The position numbers were made by a program, and so were the translations under genes. This document shows positions 51,916 to 61,085 of a stretch of DNA of 64,000 nt, in pieces (position 1 is the stretch's first letter; each line of letters opens with the position of its first letter). Under the pieces are notes generated by a model that saw only the letters and a list, made by a program, of their open reading frames with translations, ran no database searches and was not told the DNA's origin. Source of the stretch: Microcoleus sp036704825 (GTDB taxonomy: Bacteria > Cyanobacteriota > Cyanobacteriia > Cyanobacteriales > Microcoleaceae); NCBI GenBank assembly GCA_036704825.1, contig JAUBSN010000005.1, positions 90,816-154,815 on the forward strand, in the 5' to 3' direction.

Positions 51916-53787
51916 ATGAGTTACTGCCTAAACCCCAACTGTTCCAAGCCACAAAACCCTCCCGCAGCCAAAATTTGTAGGAATTGCCGATCGAAACTGC
52001 TGCTGCGAGATCGCTACCGGGCGATAAAGGCGATCGGACAAGGCGGTTTTGGTAGAACATTCCTCGCCGTTGACGAAGACAAACCATCAAAACCCCGCTG
52101 CGTCATCAAACAATTTTTACCCGCAGAAATCCAACTCATCCCCTCAGCCAGCAATCGCAACAGCAAAAAAGCAGCCGAACTTTTTGAACAAGAAGCAATG
52201 CGATTAGACGAATTGGGGAAACACCCTCAAATTCCCGAACTCTTAGCCTATTCCATCCAAGACAGCAGACAATATGTAGTCCAAGAATTTATCGACGGGC
52301 AAAATTTAGCACAAATTGTAGCAACCGAAGGCACCTTTACAGAAAATCAAATTCAAGACTTACTCAATAGCTTACTACCCGTCCTTCACTTCATCCATTC
52401 TCACAACGTTATTCACCGAGACATCAAACCCGGAAACATCATCCGCCGCGCCGACAATAAATTAGTTTTAGTAGACTTTGGCGCCGCCAAAATTGCCACA
52501 GGTACAGCCTTACTCAAAACAGGAACCAGCATCGGCAGCCCCGAATACATCGCCCCCGAACAAGCTAGAGGCAAAGCATTTTTTACCAGCGATTTGTACA
52601 GTTTAGGCGTAACTTGTTTGTACTTGCTAACTCAAGTTTCCCCTTTTGACCTGTTCGATCCTGGTGAAGATGCCTGGATATGGCGGCAGTATTTAGCCAA
52701 CAATCCGGTGAGCGAACAACTCGGGAAAATTTTAGACAAAATGATTGCAAATGCTACCAACCGCCGCTATCAAACGGCTGTTGAAGTATTAAAAGAAATT
52801 AATCCCCAAGTGGCGATCGATCTAGCAATTCCTCAAACAAATTCCAAGTTAGTTAAACCAGGAAAAACTCCCGTCCAGCCCCAACAGCAAACCTATAGCT
52901 GGCAATGTCTTCACACCCTCACAGGTCACAAAAACTTAATTTACTCTGTTGCTTTCAGCCCCAACGGAGAAGTTGTAGCCAGCGGCAGCGATGACAAAAC
53001 AATCAAGGTGTGGGGAGTTGAAGACGGGCAAGAAATTGTCACCCTCGCAGGACACGCGAACTCGGTTTATACAGTAACTTTCAGCCCGGACGGACAGATG
53101 CTAGCCAGCAGCAGCCACGACAAAACTGTCAAACTTTGGCGGATGAAAGATGGACAAGAAATCCGCACCCTGATCGGTCACACTAACTCAGTTTACGGCG
53201 CAGCTTTCAGTCCCGATGGCGAAATTATTGCTAGCTGCAGTTGGGACCAAACAGTCAAGATTTGGCGAGTTAAAGACGGGCAAGAAGTTCGGACGCTTGC
53301 GGGTCACACTAATTTAGTTTATTTTGTTGCTTTTAGCCCTGATGGCGAAACTCTTGCTAGTTGCAGTTGGGACAGAACAGTTAAAATTTGGCGAGTCAAA
53401 GATGGGAAGCTAATTCGCACACTTACAGGTCATACAGACTCCGTTCGCTGCATAGCTTTCAGTCCAAATGGAGAGTTTTTGGCTAGTGGCAGCCATGACA
53501 ATACTATTAAAATTTGGTGGGTCAAAGATTGGCAAGAAGTTTTAACGATCGCAGGACATTCTTGGTATGTTGATTCTATTGCTTTTAGTCCCGATGGCGA
53601 GATTCTGGCTAGCAGCAGCAATCAAACTATCAAGATTTGGCGAGTGAAAGACGGTCAAGAAATTTGTAATATTGCGGGTCATACTAACTCGGTTTATTCC
53701 GTTAATTTTAGCCCGGAAGGAGAGTTTTTGGCTAGCGGCAGCAGTGACAAAACTATTAAGATTTGGCAAAATATGATGTTTGTTTAA
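51916..53787 (+). CDS. Serine/threonine kinase with zinc ribbon and WD40 repeats
   Basis: This 623-residue protein has a four-Cys zinc ribbon (C4, C9, C21 and C24), a Hanks-type kinase domain (about 32-300) with glycine loop IGQGGFGRTF, the lysine in CVIKQF, HRDIKPGNI and DFGAAK, and seven WD40 repeats (about 330-620, each near GHTNSVYSVAFSPDG). The form is typical of filamentous cyanobacteria and is probably a signalling scaffold. The repeats are similar enough to suggest recent duplication. It stands alone; AAAATCT heptads precede its start. Confidence 0.96.
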   Translation: MSYCLNPNCSKPQNPPAAKICRNCRSKLLLRDRYRAIKAIGQGGFGRTFLAVDEDKPSKPRCVIKQFLPAEIQLIPSASNRNSKKAAELFEQEAMRLDELGKHPQIPELLAYSIQDSRQYVVQEFIDGQNLAQIVATEGTFTENQIQDLLNSLLPVLHFIHSHNVIHRDIKPGNIIRRADNKLVLVDFGAAKIATGTALLKTGTSIGSPEYIAPEQARGKAFFTSDLYSLGVTCLYLLTQVSPFDLFDPGEDAWIWRQYLANNPVSEQLGKILDKMIANATNRRYQTAVEVLKEINPQVAIDLAIPQTNSKLVKPGKTPVQPQQQTYSWQCLHTLTGHKNLIYSVAFSPNGEVVASGSDDKTIKVWGVEDGQEIVTLAGHANSVYTVTFSPDGQMLASSSHDKTVKLWRMKDGQEIRTLIGHTNSVYGAAFSPDGEIIASCSWDQTVKIWRVKDGQEVRTLAGHTNLVYFVAFSPDGETLASCSWDRTVKIWRVKDGKLIRTLTGHTDSVRCIAFSPNGEFLASGSHDNTIKIWWVKDWQEVLTIAGHSWYVDSIAFSPDGEILASSSNQTIKIWRVKDGQEICNIAGHTNSVYSVNFSPEGEFLASGSSDKTIKIWQNMMFV

Positions 53788-53811
53788 GTGCTATAATTAA
53801 AGTTGTAAATC

Positions 53812-54378
53812 ATGATAAAGATTGTAACCAAAAGATTTCTGCTGCGTGACTTTGTAGATGCCGATCGATCGCCATTCTTGGAGTATCAAGCCGATCCGCG
53901 CAACCAGACATTTTACGAACCCGATCGCTCTAGTCCCGACCGTGCCGCACATCTATTCGAGATGTTTCAGGCATGGGCTGCCGATCGCCCTCGACTCAAT
54001 TACCAACTGGCGATCGTACAACGACAGGAACCTTACGCGCTTGTCGGTTGCTGCGGACTGCGGGGAAAGTTGTGCGAAACTGGCGAGATGGAATTTGGTC
54101 TGGAACTGGCACCAGCCTATTGGGGGCGATATGCCTACGCGATCGAGGTGGGGCGTGCGCTGCTCGACTTTGGGTTCGCGGAACTCGATCTGAAGGCGAT
54201 CTCCGGGTCTACCGTGAGTGCAAATACCCGGATCGCTCGGTTGGCCGAGTGGATAGGAGCACAGGTAGTTGCTACCCGCCCAGGGTCATCATGGATGTCC
54301 GATCGCGGTTGGAGCGAGGTCCATTGGCGGATTGCACGGGCGCAATGGGAGCACCGTACTCTGCGGCACGGCCGATAA
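53812..54378 (+). CDS. GNAT-family N-acetyltransferase (RimJ/RimL-like)
   Basis: This 188-residue acetyltransferase has the typical pattern of RimJ/RimL-like enzymes: TKRFLLRDFVDADRSPF at the N-terminus, MEFGLELAPAYWGRYAYAIEVGRALLDFGF in the acetyl-CoA region, and a final ANTRIARLAEWIGAQ. Its substrate is unknown. The stop lies only 26 bp before the sigma-factor gene on the same strand. No signal peptide. Confidence 0.85.
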   Translation: MIKIVTKRFLLRDFVDADRSPFLEYQADPRNQTFYEPDRSSPDRAAHLFEMFQAWAADRPRLNYQLAIVQRQEPYALVGCCGLRGKLCETGEMEFGLELAPAYWGRYAYAIEVGRALLDFGFAELDLKAISGSTVSANTRIARLAEWIGAQVVATRPGSSWMSDRGWSEVHWRIARAQWEHRTLRHGR

Positions 54379-54403
54379 TATATGTTTTTTTTGTGAACGC
54401 TTT

Positions 54404-55648
54404 ATGAATGAGACAGCAGCCAATCAAATCCGCCAGCAGGTGGAAGCTGTGTACCGATCCGAGTCGCGCCGCGTTTTAGCTACCCTGATCCGACTCCTGG
54501 GCGACTTCGATCGCGCCCAAGAGGCGATGCACGAAGCCTTCGCTGCGGCTGTAGCGCAATGGCCCCGCGACGGCATTCCCGCTAACCCGCGATCGTGGCT
54601 GGTATCTACGGGTCGCTTTAAAGCGATCGACACCATCCGCCGTCGCGCCCGCTTTGATACGCACTTGGCAGAACTCGCTCAACAGCTCGATCCGAGCGAC
54701 ACCACAATCGAGGATGACGAGGACGTTGAGGACGATCGCCTGCGCTTGATTTTCACTTGCTGTCATCCGGCCCTGTCGCCAGAAGCTCAGGTAGCGTTGA
54801 CGCTGCGGGAAGTCTGCGGACTCAGTACCGAGGAAATTGCCAGCGCCTTCCTGATTGCTCCCCCCACGTTGGCGCAGCGGATCGTGCGGGCCAAGGCGAA
54901 GATCCGCGACGCGCGCATTCCTTATCAAGTGCCGTCGATAACCGATTTGCCCGATCGATTGGACACCGTGCTTCAAACGATCTACCTAGTGTTTAACGAA
55001 GGGTACGCGGCCTCATCTGGCAGATCGCTGACGCGGGCCGATCTCGCTGGCGAAGCGATCCGTTTGGGACGGCTGGTAATGGAACTGTTGCCAGACTCCG
55101 AGGTAATTGGACTCCTGGCGCTGATGCTGCTGCAAGAATCGCGGCGCACCGCCCGCACTTCCTCCACAGGCGACCTCATCCTTCTAGAAGACCAAGATCG
55201 ATCGCTCTGGAATCAAGCACAAATTTCTGAAGGCAGGTTACTGGTGCAGCAATCGCTATCATCGGGACGGTTTGGTTCGTACACGCTTCAGGCTGCGATC
55301 TCAGCCGTGCATTCAGAAGCCCAGAGTGCTGCTGCAACGGACTGGGCGCAGATTGTGGGCTTATACGACCTGCTCGTGCAGTTAGAGCCGTCCCCCGTTG
55401 TTGCCTTAAATCGGGCGGTGGCAGTGGCAATGCGCGATGGCCCCTTAGCGGGACTGCAATCGATCGACCAAATATTAGCGCGCGGCGATTTGGCAGACTA
55501 CCATCTGGCACACTCCGCGCGAGCCGATTTGTGTCGGCGGCTGGGCAGAACGGCTGATGCCAGAGAATCCTACCAAAAAGCGCTGGCGATCGTGAAACAG
55601 GAACCAGAGCGTCGTTTTCTCGAAAAACGCCTTCGCGAGTTAGGGTGA
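54404..55648 (+). CDS. ECF42-type RNA polymerase sigma factor
   Basis: This 414-residue protein has sigma region 2 (about 15-85, WPRDGIPANPRSWLVSTGRFKAIDTIRRR), sigma region 4 (about 120-175, LSTEEIASAFLIAPPTLAQR) and a long C-terminal extension (about 185-414, with NRAVAVAMRDGPLAG). That layout is the ECF42 type, which has no anti-sigma gene and is linked to DGPF-domain proteins; two such genes follow it here. I choose the ATG at 54404 because the frame upstream, open to 54269, overlaps the acetyltransferase gene and reads as unlikely protein. Confidence 0.93.
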   Translation: MNETAANQIRQQVEAVYRSESRRVLATLIRLLGDFDRAQEAMHEAFAAAVAQWPRDGIPANPRSWLVSTGRFKAIDTIRRRARFDTHLAELAQQLDPSDTTIEDDEDVEDDRLRLIFTCCHPALSPEAQVALTLREVCGLSTEEIASAFLIAPPTLAQRIVRAKAKIRDARIPYQVPSITDLPDRLDTVLQTIYLVFNEGYAASSGRSLTRADLAGEAIRLGRLVMELLPDSEVIGLLALMLLQESRRTARTSSTGDLILLEDQDRSLWNQAQISEGRLLVQQSLSSGRFGSYTLQAAISAVHSEAQSAAATDWAQIVGLYDLLVQLEPSPVVALNRAVAVAMRDGPLAGLQSIDQILARGDLADYHLAHSARADLCRRLGRTADARESYQKALAIVKQEPERRFLEKRLRELG

Positions 55649-55738
55649 AAAAATTTTTTGCCCCGCTGTCGATTTGCAGCCTCGCCGAACGACTACTAAA
55701 TGAAGGCGACGATCTCAGATCGAATTTTGGAGGTAACG

Positions 55739-56098
55739 ATGAAATACATATTGCTGATTTACAGCGACGAAAATGCCTGGACTGAAAGCGAGCTGCAGCA
55801 ATGCTACGCCAAGTCTTTGCAGCTAACCCAAGAACTGCAAGCGAACGGTCAATATTTGGGTGCTTCGCCGCTGCACTCGATCGCCACAGCAACCAGTATT
55901 CGAGTGCGTGACGGCAAAAAACTTGTCACCGACGGGCCGTTTGCGGAGACGCGCGAACAACTCGGCGGCTACTTTCTGATCGAGGCCGAGGATCTTGACG
56001 AAGCGATAGCGATCGCAGCACGCATACCAAGCGCCAGTAAAGGTACGGTGGAAATTCGCCCGATCGTGGAACTGTCGGGCTTGCCATCAGACCAGTAG
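55739..56098 (+). CDS. YCII/DGPF-domain protein 1
   Basis: This 119-residue protein begins at the ATG at 55739 after a perfect GGAGG sequence. It has the YCII fold with DGPFAETREQLGGYFLIE (about 68-85). Family members are typically encoded with ECF42 sigma factors and are likely targets of them; the biochemical function is not known. Confidence 0.93.
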   Translation: MKYILLIYSDENAWTESELQQCYAKSLQLTQELQANGQYLGASPLHSIATATSIRVRDGKKLVTDGPFAETREQLGGYFLIEAEDLDEAIAIAARIPSASKGTVEIRPIVELSGLPSDQ

Positions 56099-56273
56099 TT
56101 GCCGTCAATACCGCTCAAGGCAAACTTCCACATCCGCACTGACAAACTTTTTCAGAAAAAATGTTCAACTTGTCGATCGCGCAGACCTCTATTCGACTAG
56201 ATGGTAGAGCAAGGGTTAGCAGTTTTCCATCTGCGCCCGGAAAACCAATCGACATCAATAAGGAGATACGGCT

Positions 56274-56726
56274 ATGACTGTGACAACCGAAACCACCAAA
56301 ACACAAGACGAAGCCCAGATTCGACAAATCATCGCAGATACGGCCAGTGCCATCTGCGCCAAAGACCTCGAGCGCATCATGGCGCACTACGCCCAAGATG
56401 TGATTATTTTCGATGCCATACCGCCGTTCCAAACCAAAGGTGCAGATGAATTTCGACGGACGTGGGAGGCCTGCCTGCCTTGCTTCCCGGACTCCTTCGG
56501 GATTGAGATGCGAGACCTCAGCCTCACCGTCAGCGGTGATTTGGCAATCGCGCACTGGCTTTTTCACTTCACAGGGATGCCAAAAGATCACCCAGGGGCG
56601 CAGATGTGGATGCGAATGACCTCTGGGTGCCAGCGGAAACAGGGCAGATGGCAGATTGTGCACGAGCATTGCTCTGTCCCCTTCGATCCAGAAACGTCCA
56701 AAGCCGTTTTTACCACCGCACCTTAG
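56274..56726 (+). CDS. SnoaL/NTF2-like protein
   Basis: This 150-residue protein has the cone-shaped NTF2 fold pattern of the DUF4440/SnoaL group: a start DEAQIRQIIADTASAICAKD, then DVIIFDAIPPFQTKGADEFR and KQGRWQIVHEHCSVPFD. AAGGAG precedes the ATG. It lies between the two YCII genes, so it is likely co-regulated with them. Enzymatic function is unknown. Confidence 0.88.
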   Translation: MTVTTETTKTQDEAQIRQIIADTASAICAKDLERIMAHYAQDVIIFDAIPPFQTKGADEFRRTWEACLPCFPDSFGIEMRDLSLTVSGDLAIAHWLFHFTGMPKDHPGAQMWMRMTSGCQRKQGRWQIVHEHCSVPFDPETSKAVFTTAP

Positions 56727-56763
56727 CCCAGCTCAACAACCACAAACAACAGGAGATTTCACG

Positions 56764-57195
56764 ATGAAAGTCATGGTTCTAGTCAAAGCTACCGAAGACT
56801 CAGAGGCAGGCGTCATGCCCAGCGAACAGCTTCTGACAGAAATGGGGCAATACAACGAAGCATTGGTCAAGGCGGGAATTATGCTCGCTGGCGAAGGGCT
56901 GCATCCCAGCTCAAAAGGAGCGCGGGTGACGTTTTCAGGCACAAATCGCAGCGTGACTGACGGGCCGTTCACAGAGACAAAAGAACTGATTGCCGGATTC
57001 TGGATCTGGCAAGTGGAGTCGATGGAGGAAGCGATTGCCTGGGTCAAACGCTGCCCCAACCCGATGCCTGGAGAATCCGCGATCGAAATTCGCCCGATCT
57101 TTGCAGCAGAGGACTTCGGCGAATGCTTGACGCCCGAACTCAGGGAACAGGAAGAACGCATTCGGGCGGGGGCAGAACAACTCCAGCGTTCTTGA
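56764..57195 (+). CDS. YCII/DGPF-domain protein 2
   Basis: This 143-residue protein starts at the ATG at 56764, preceded by AGGAG. It has TDGPFTETKELIAGFWIWQ and an extra C-terminal tail (about 115-143). It is a second DGPF protein and only distantly similar to the one at 55739, so both probably belong to the ECF42 regulon. Confidence 0.93.
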   Translation: MKVMVLVKATEDSEAGVMPSEQLLTEMGQYNEALVKAGIMLAGEGLHPSSKGARVTFSGTNRSVTDGPFTETKELIAGFWIWQVESMEEAIAWVKRCPNPMPGESAIEIRPIFAAEDFGECLTPELREQEERIRAGAEQLQRS

Positions 57196-57286
57196 GTGCA
57201 TCAATACTGCCTGACTTTTCGTCCGGCAGCCACATCATTTCCCGTGAATGGATTGCTCGATCGACTATTAACCAAAGGAGTACATG

Positions 57287-57697
57287 ATGCAATCGAATAT
57301 TTATCTCTTTTTTGACGGTGAATGCGAAGCTGCATTTAAATTCTACGAACAGTGTTTGGGTGGCAAAATCGACGGGATGATGACCTATGGGGATGCGCCC
57401 GTGTCTGAGGAAATTCCCTCCGAACAGCGCGATCGAATCATGCACGCCAACTTAACTGTTGGTTCAATGGTATTGATGGGTTCTGACACTCCACCCGATG
57501 GCTTTAAAAAACCACAGGGATTCTCTGTGAATCTTCAATTTGACGATCTGGTCGAAGCGGAGCGGATATTTGAACAATTGGCAGAAAGCGGAACGGTAAA
57601 GATGCCATTCCAAGAGACCTTCTGGTCTACCCGTTTTGGAATGCTTGTCGATCGATTTGGCACACCGTGGATGATTAATGTCCAGCCAGCTACCTAA
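57287..57697 (+). CDS. PhnB-like VOC-family protein
   Basis: This 136-residue protein has one VOC (glyoxalase fold) domain of the PhnB/3-demethylubiquinone-like type (NIYLFFDGECEAAFKFYEQ, GMLVDRFGTPWMIN). The start could be the ATG at 57284 or the one at 57287; AGGAG spacing favours 57287. PhnB-like genes often occur in ECF42/DGPF groups. Confidence 0.88.
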   Translation: MQSNIYLFFDGECEAAFKFYEQCLGGKIDGMMTYGDAPVSEEIPSEQRDRIMHANLTVGSMVLMGSDTPPDGFKKPQGFSVNLQFDDLVEAERIFEQLAESGTVKMPFQETFWSTRFGMLVDRFGTPWMINVQPAT

Positions 57698-57795
57698 CCC
57701 TTTCAAATTTGCTCACAGGCCTTACCCTTCAATTCAAACATTAGCGAAAAATCGCTAATGTTTCACCTTGCGATCGAAGTTAAAAAGGAGAAAAC

Positions 57796-58203
57796 ATGGC
57801 CACTAAAATTTTCGTGAATTTACCCGTCAAAAATCTCGATCTGTCTGTCGAATTTTTTACTAAACTTGGATTCAGTTTTAACGCCCAATTTACTGACGAA
57901 ACTGCCACTTGTATGGTTGTGAGCGAAGACATCTTCGTCATGCTTTTGACAGAAGCCAAGTTCAAGGAATTTACACCCAACCCAATTTGCGATGCCACCA
58001 AGAGTACAGAAGTGCTGGTGTGCTTGTCTTCCGAGAGCCGAGAAGAAGTGGATAAAATGATTGGCAACGCAGTTGCTGCTGGCGGAACGACCTACAATGA
58101 ACCGAAAGACTACGGATTTATGTATGGTCATAGCTTTCAGGATTTAGATGGTCACATTTGGGAAACTATGTTCATGGAACCCAGTGCAGTAAATCAAGGT
58201 TAG
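57796..58203 (+). CDS. VOC-family (glyoxalase/bleomycin-resistance-like) protein
   Basis: This 135-residue protein has a VOC fold (FVNLPVKNLDLSVEFFTKLGF, YGHSFQDLDGHIWETMFM) with GGAG upstream of the ATG. Substrate is not known. It ends the same-strand group that starts at the acetyltransferase gene. Confidence 0.9.
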   Translation: MATKIFVNLPVKNLDLSVEFFTKLGFSFNAQFTDETATCMVVSEDIFVMLLTEAKFKEFTPNPICDATKSTEVLVCLSSESREEVDKMIGNAVAAGGTTYNEPKDYGFMYGHSFQDLDGHIWETMFMEPSAVNQG

Positions 58204-58364
58204 GCATTTTCTATCTGCTTCCTAAAAACAATAGAAAGCTCTTCTCAATGAGTCCAAGTTAGCGATCGCATTGAGAAGAGCGATCGAATTTTTCAATCCA
58301 TCTGCTTCACGACCTCCAAGGCTAACCCTAACACCTCTGCAATTTGCTCATCCTTTAATCCCAA

Positions 58365-58805
58365 CTATCGTAATTTACCAACCATTTCTATTTTAACTTG
58401 ATTAGTGTCATCCTGGTAGTCAGGAGTCGCAGGCTGACTTTTATCTGGGGTAGGAGTGGGTTGTTCTGAGCAACCATTGATATAATTAATTGTATTGCTA
58501 TGACCAAAATGAGTATTATTATTGCGATCGCCAAAATTTATATTCAGATTTAATTGCCGTTCTAGAACCGATTCCACATTCCCTTTATCAACTGGTTCAT
58601 CAAAAGCATCAGATAACATTTGCAAAAGCTCGTAACCTACATCCTTAGCATGACCCGCCGTACAACCGTAAGTATCTGCAATATCAGAATACTTTTGTCG
58701 CTTCAATATTCCCTCGATAATTTTACGCTGCAAGTCATTTAGATGTTTGCCTGTCTTCGCCCAGACTACTTCATCTACAAATTTCAAAATGTCGGCAGTG
58801 TCCAT
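58365..58805 (-). CDS. vMAP-type N-terminal-domain protein, cut by an amber codon
   Basis: I place the start at the ATG at 58805 (MDTADILKFVDEVVWAKTGK); the frame is open to 58880, but that stretch lies over CT-rich repeats. The N-terminal 80 residues (HLNDLQRKIIEGILKRQKYSDIADTY) form the helix-turn-helix-like domain found in cyanobacterial NB-ARC/WD40 and vMAP proteins. Full-length members have large C-terminal domains; here the chain is only 146 residues. The TAG at 58365-58367 is followed in frame by LGLKDEQIAEVLGLALEVVK and a TGA at 58293-58295, so the true C-terminus may have been cut by a point mutation. Confidence 0.7.
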   Translation of the reverse strand: MDTADILKFVDEVVWAKTGKHLNDLQRKIIEGILKRQKYSDIADTYGCTAGHAKDVGYELLQMLSDAFDEPVDKGNVESVLERQLNLNINFGDRNNNTHFGHSNTINYINGCSEQPTPTPDKSQPATPDYQDDTNQVKIEMVGKLR

Positions 58806-58840
58806 CAGTAGGGGTGTTAGAGAACCACAGTTAGTATAGC

Positions 58841-58875
58841 CGACTTTTTCCGTCTTTTTCCGTCTTTTTCCGCCT
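58841..58875. repeat. CCGTCTTTTT tandem repeat
   Basis: Four or so units of (C)CGTCTTTTTC lie at 58841-58875, with further copies at 58899-58917 and related CCGACATTTTT units near 59190. They lie upstream of the vMAP-type gene. Confidence 0.8.
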
Positions 58876-59065
58876 TGCATCCTATTTTAGAAATACCCGT
58901 CTTTTTCCGTCTTTTTTCCCCTTTGCAGTTTTGGGCGATCGGTCTATGATGTGGAAAAGGATAAAAATCAGCTTCGCTGAAAGAAGGTAGTGTACATCTA
59001 ATCCCAATCTCCAATAGCGACCGATAGTGCTTTACTAGGTTGCGAGTTGCGATCGCACTTCTAAA

Positions 59066-59146
59066 TTATCTTATAGGTTTTGGGCGATCGCCTGTATGCG
59101 CCAATAGCAGTTCATCAGCGAGTTTCAAGACTTCTGCAATGTCCAT
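59066..59146 (-). pseudogene. Fragment of a second vMAP-type N-terminal domain
   Basis: On the minus strand the ATG at 59146 starts MDIAEVLKLADELLLAHTGD, which matches the first 20 residues of the gene at 58805 (MDTADILKFVDEVVWAKTGK), then ends after 26 codons at a TAA. It is too short to be a complete domain, so it is probably a remnant of a duplicated gene. The remainder of 58806-59339 shows no other gene. Confidence 0.6.
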
Positions 59147-59339
59147 AGAGCAGTCAAATGGGTCAGGTTTTTCTGATATTATCCGATCTTTCCGACATTT
59201 TTCCGACATTTTGGAAATTTTTGGGTGAAAAGTTCCGACAATATCTGACTGACAGAGCCATTAGTCTTAGGCTATCAATTGAATTAGCGTAAAATTTAAT
59301 ACTTAGACATACAGTAAATTATTGCTTTGGAGACATATC

Positions 59340-59549
59340 ATGAGCTTCGTGTACAGAGACATAACTGGGACTGGTACGGAAAGTGGGCAGTACGAGGTCT
59401 TGGTTAATGGAAGTCAAGTAGGCATTATTATTCGACAAGGCAGTTCGTGGCTAGTAGCTAGACCTAATAGTAATAACTACGAGATTCAAACATTCCTCAA
59501 CAAACAAGAGGCTGCCCAACATCTAGCATACTTGGCTGGAATAAATTGA
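59340..59549 (+). CDS. Small hypothetical protein
   Basis: This 69-residue protein starts at the ATG at 59340, which is preceded by GGAG. It is soluble, with NGSQVGIIIRQGSSWLVARP in the middle. I do not recognise a family. Start signal and reasonable composition support a real gene. Confidence 0.55.
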   Translation: MSFVYRDITGTGTESGQYEVLVNGSQVGIIIRQGSSWLVARPNSNNYEIQTFLNKQEAAQHLAYLAGIN

Positions 59550-59594
59550 CAAGCCTAATAGTCCATTACTACTTGTACCTTAAGCGTAATCAAA

Positions 59595-59831
59595 ATGAGA
59601 AGAAGTAATAACCCAGAAAGTATTCGTCTGTATAACTTGAAGGTAGAACGTACAAACTTGATGAAGCAGTTGAAGTATGAGAAAAATGAAGATCATAAAA
59701 ACAACCTTGAGGCTGAACTTGGTCGGATCGAAGATCAAATTGATAGGATTTATGTGGAACGAGAAGGAGTAGCTCATATAAAATGGTTGCTCTCCGAATT
59801 TGGAGAAGATGTATTTCCCGATCGTGATTAA
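59595..59831 (+). CDS. Small hypothetical coiled-coil protein
   Basis: This 78-residue protein is highly charged and mostly helical, with a coiled-coil segment (LKVERTNLMKQLKYEKNEDH) and an acidic end. No family is recognised and no clear Shine-Dalgarno sequence precedes the ATG. Its frame is open through most of the interval between the small gene at 59340 and livM. Confidence 0.45.
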   Translation: MRRSNNPESIRLYNLKVERTNLMKQLKYEKNEDHKNNLEAELGRIEDQIDRIYVEREGVAHIKWLLSEFGEDVFPDRD

Positions 59832-59970
59832 TTCATTGGCGGATTTTCAGTTTTCTTGCGATCGCACTTGCTTTTTTTACTGATAAGCGATCGCCTTGAC
59901 TTTTTTTATAAATAGGCGATCGATAAAAAGTGGGGATGCGATCGCACCTTTCTTTACCAAAAATCTAATT

Positions 59971-60906
59971 TTAAACAGAAGTACGATCGCCCTTCCTCCA
60001 TCTCTTCAACAACTCCGGCGTCACCAAACCTTGCGGAAAAAATATCGTCCCCAAAACAATCAGCAACCCAAAAATAATTAACCGCCCATCCCGCAGAAAT
60101 TGTGCCAACCAAATCGGCAATCCCTGAATAGTCGCCATCCCCCTCAAAACCTCCGGCAAAGCAGTAAACACCATCCCACCCAAAACTGCTCCCAGAAACG
60201 TTCTGCTACCACCAATCAACACAGAAGTCAAGTAAATAATACTAGCATCAAAAGTACCTTGACGGGCGTTCCAAGTATTCAAAAAATGGGCACTAACCGC
60301 ACCCACAACCCCAGCTAAAACAGCACCTAACGTGAAAGCCAAAACCTTATAAAAAGTTGGGTTAATGCCGATCGCATCAGCCGCCAACTCATCAGCGCGA
60401 ATCGCTGCAAAAGCCCGCCCCACCCGAATCCGTTCCAGCCGATAGACAATCGCCATATTTACCAAGAGTAAAGGTAGTACAATCCACAAATACTCGATCG
60501 GCGTCGCAAACGGTTGCGGAATTCCAAAAATGCCCACAGCCCCGCCAGTGATGTCCAGATTCAGCGATAAAACCCGCAAAATTTCCACAAAAGCAATAGT
60601 TGCGATCGCCAAATAAATCCCACTCAACCGCAGCGCCGGAATTCCCACCAAAATCCCCAGCAACCCTGAAACAATCCCTGCAATTATCATCTCCAATAAC
60701 AACAACGGCAGTGGAAATAAACCCCCTGTCTGTTGAAAAACCGTCGTAGACAAAATCGCCGCAATATACCCACCCAAAGCATAAAAACCAGGGCTAGCCA
60801 GAGACAACTGTCCAGTCATTAAAGGCAAATACAGCGACATTCCCAACATCGCACCCAGCAACATCGAGACAATCAAAAACCCGTAAGTAGTAAAAAATTC
60901 ATTCAT
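59971..60906 (-). CDS. livM: Branched-chain amino-acid ABC transporter permease LivM
   Basis: This 311-residue membrane permease has about nine helices and the LivM features LASPGFYALGGYIAAILS and the EAA-like loop (RIRVGRAFAAIRADELAADAIG). With LivH and the binding protein it imports neutral amino acids or related compounds. No ATPase genes are on the visible right side, and unrelated small genes lie on the left, so ATPases must be elsewhere. Confidence 0.95.
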   Translation of the reverse strand: MNEFFTTYGFLIVSMLLGAMLGMSLYLPLMTGQLSLASPGFYALGGYIAAILSTTVFQQTGGLFPLPLLLLEMIIAGIVSGLLGILVGIPALRLSGIYLAIATIAFVEILRVLSLNLDITGGAVGIFGIPQPFATPIEYLWIVLPLLLVNMAIVYRLERIRVGRAFAAIRADELAADAIGINPTFYKVLAFTLGAVLAGVVGAVSAHFLNTWNARQGTFDASIIYLTSVLIGGSRTFLGAVLGGMVFTALPEVLRGMATIQGLPIWLAQFLRDGRLIIFGLLIVLGTIFFPQGLVTPELLKRWRKGDRTSV

Positions 60907-61085
60907 AACTTTTTTTATTTCTTAGTCTCTTGGAGAGAGACTTAGTTTGACTCTTAAGCGATTTAATAGCCGAATTACAGCAGATTCCAAATTTATAAAG
61001 GACAAGGCGCGATCGATCTATCCCCACCGTAGGGACACGGCGAAAGCCTCTGTCCCTACTTCATAAACATGGAATACGCTGTATC

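Noticed and set aside
55176..55892. 238-residue minus-strand frame opposite the sigma factor
   Set aside because: Overlaps the sigma-factor and YCII genes, both with strong family signatures on the other strand.
56115..56669. 184-residue minus-strand frame opposite the NTF2-like gene
   Set aside because: The plus strand has a ribosome site and a recognised family; the frame is a shadow.
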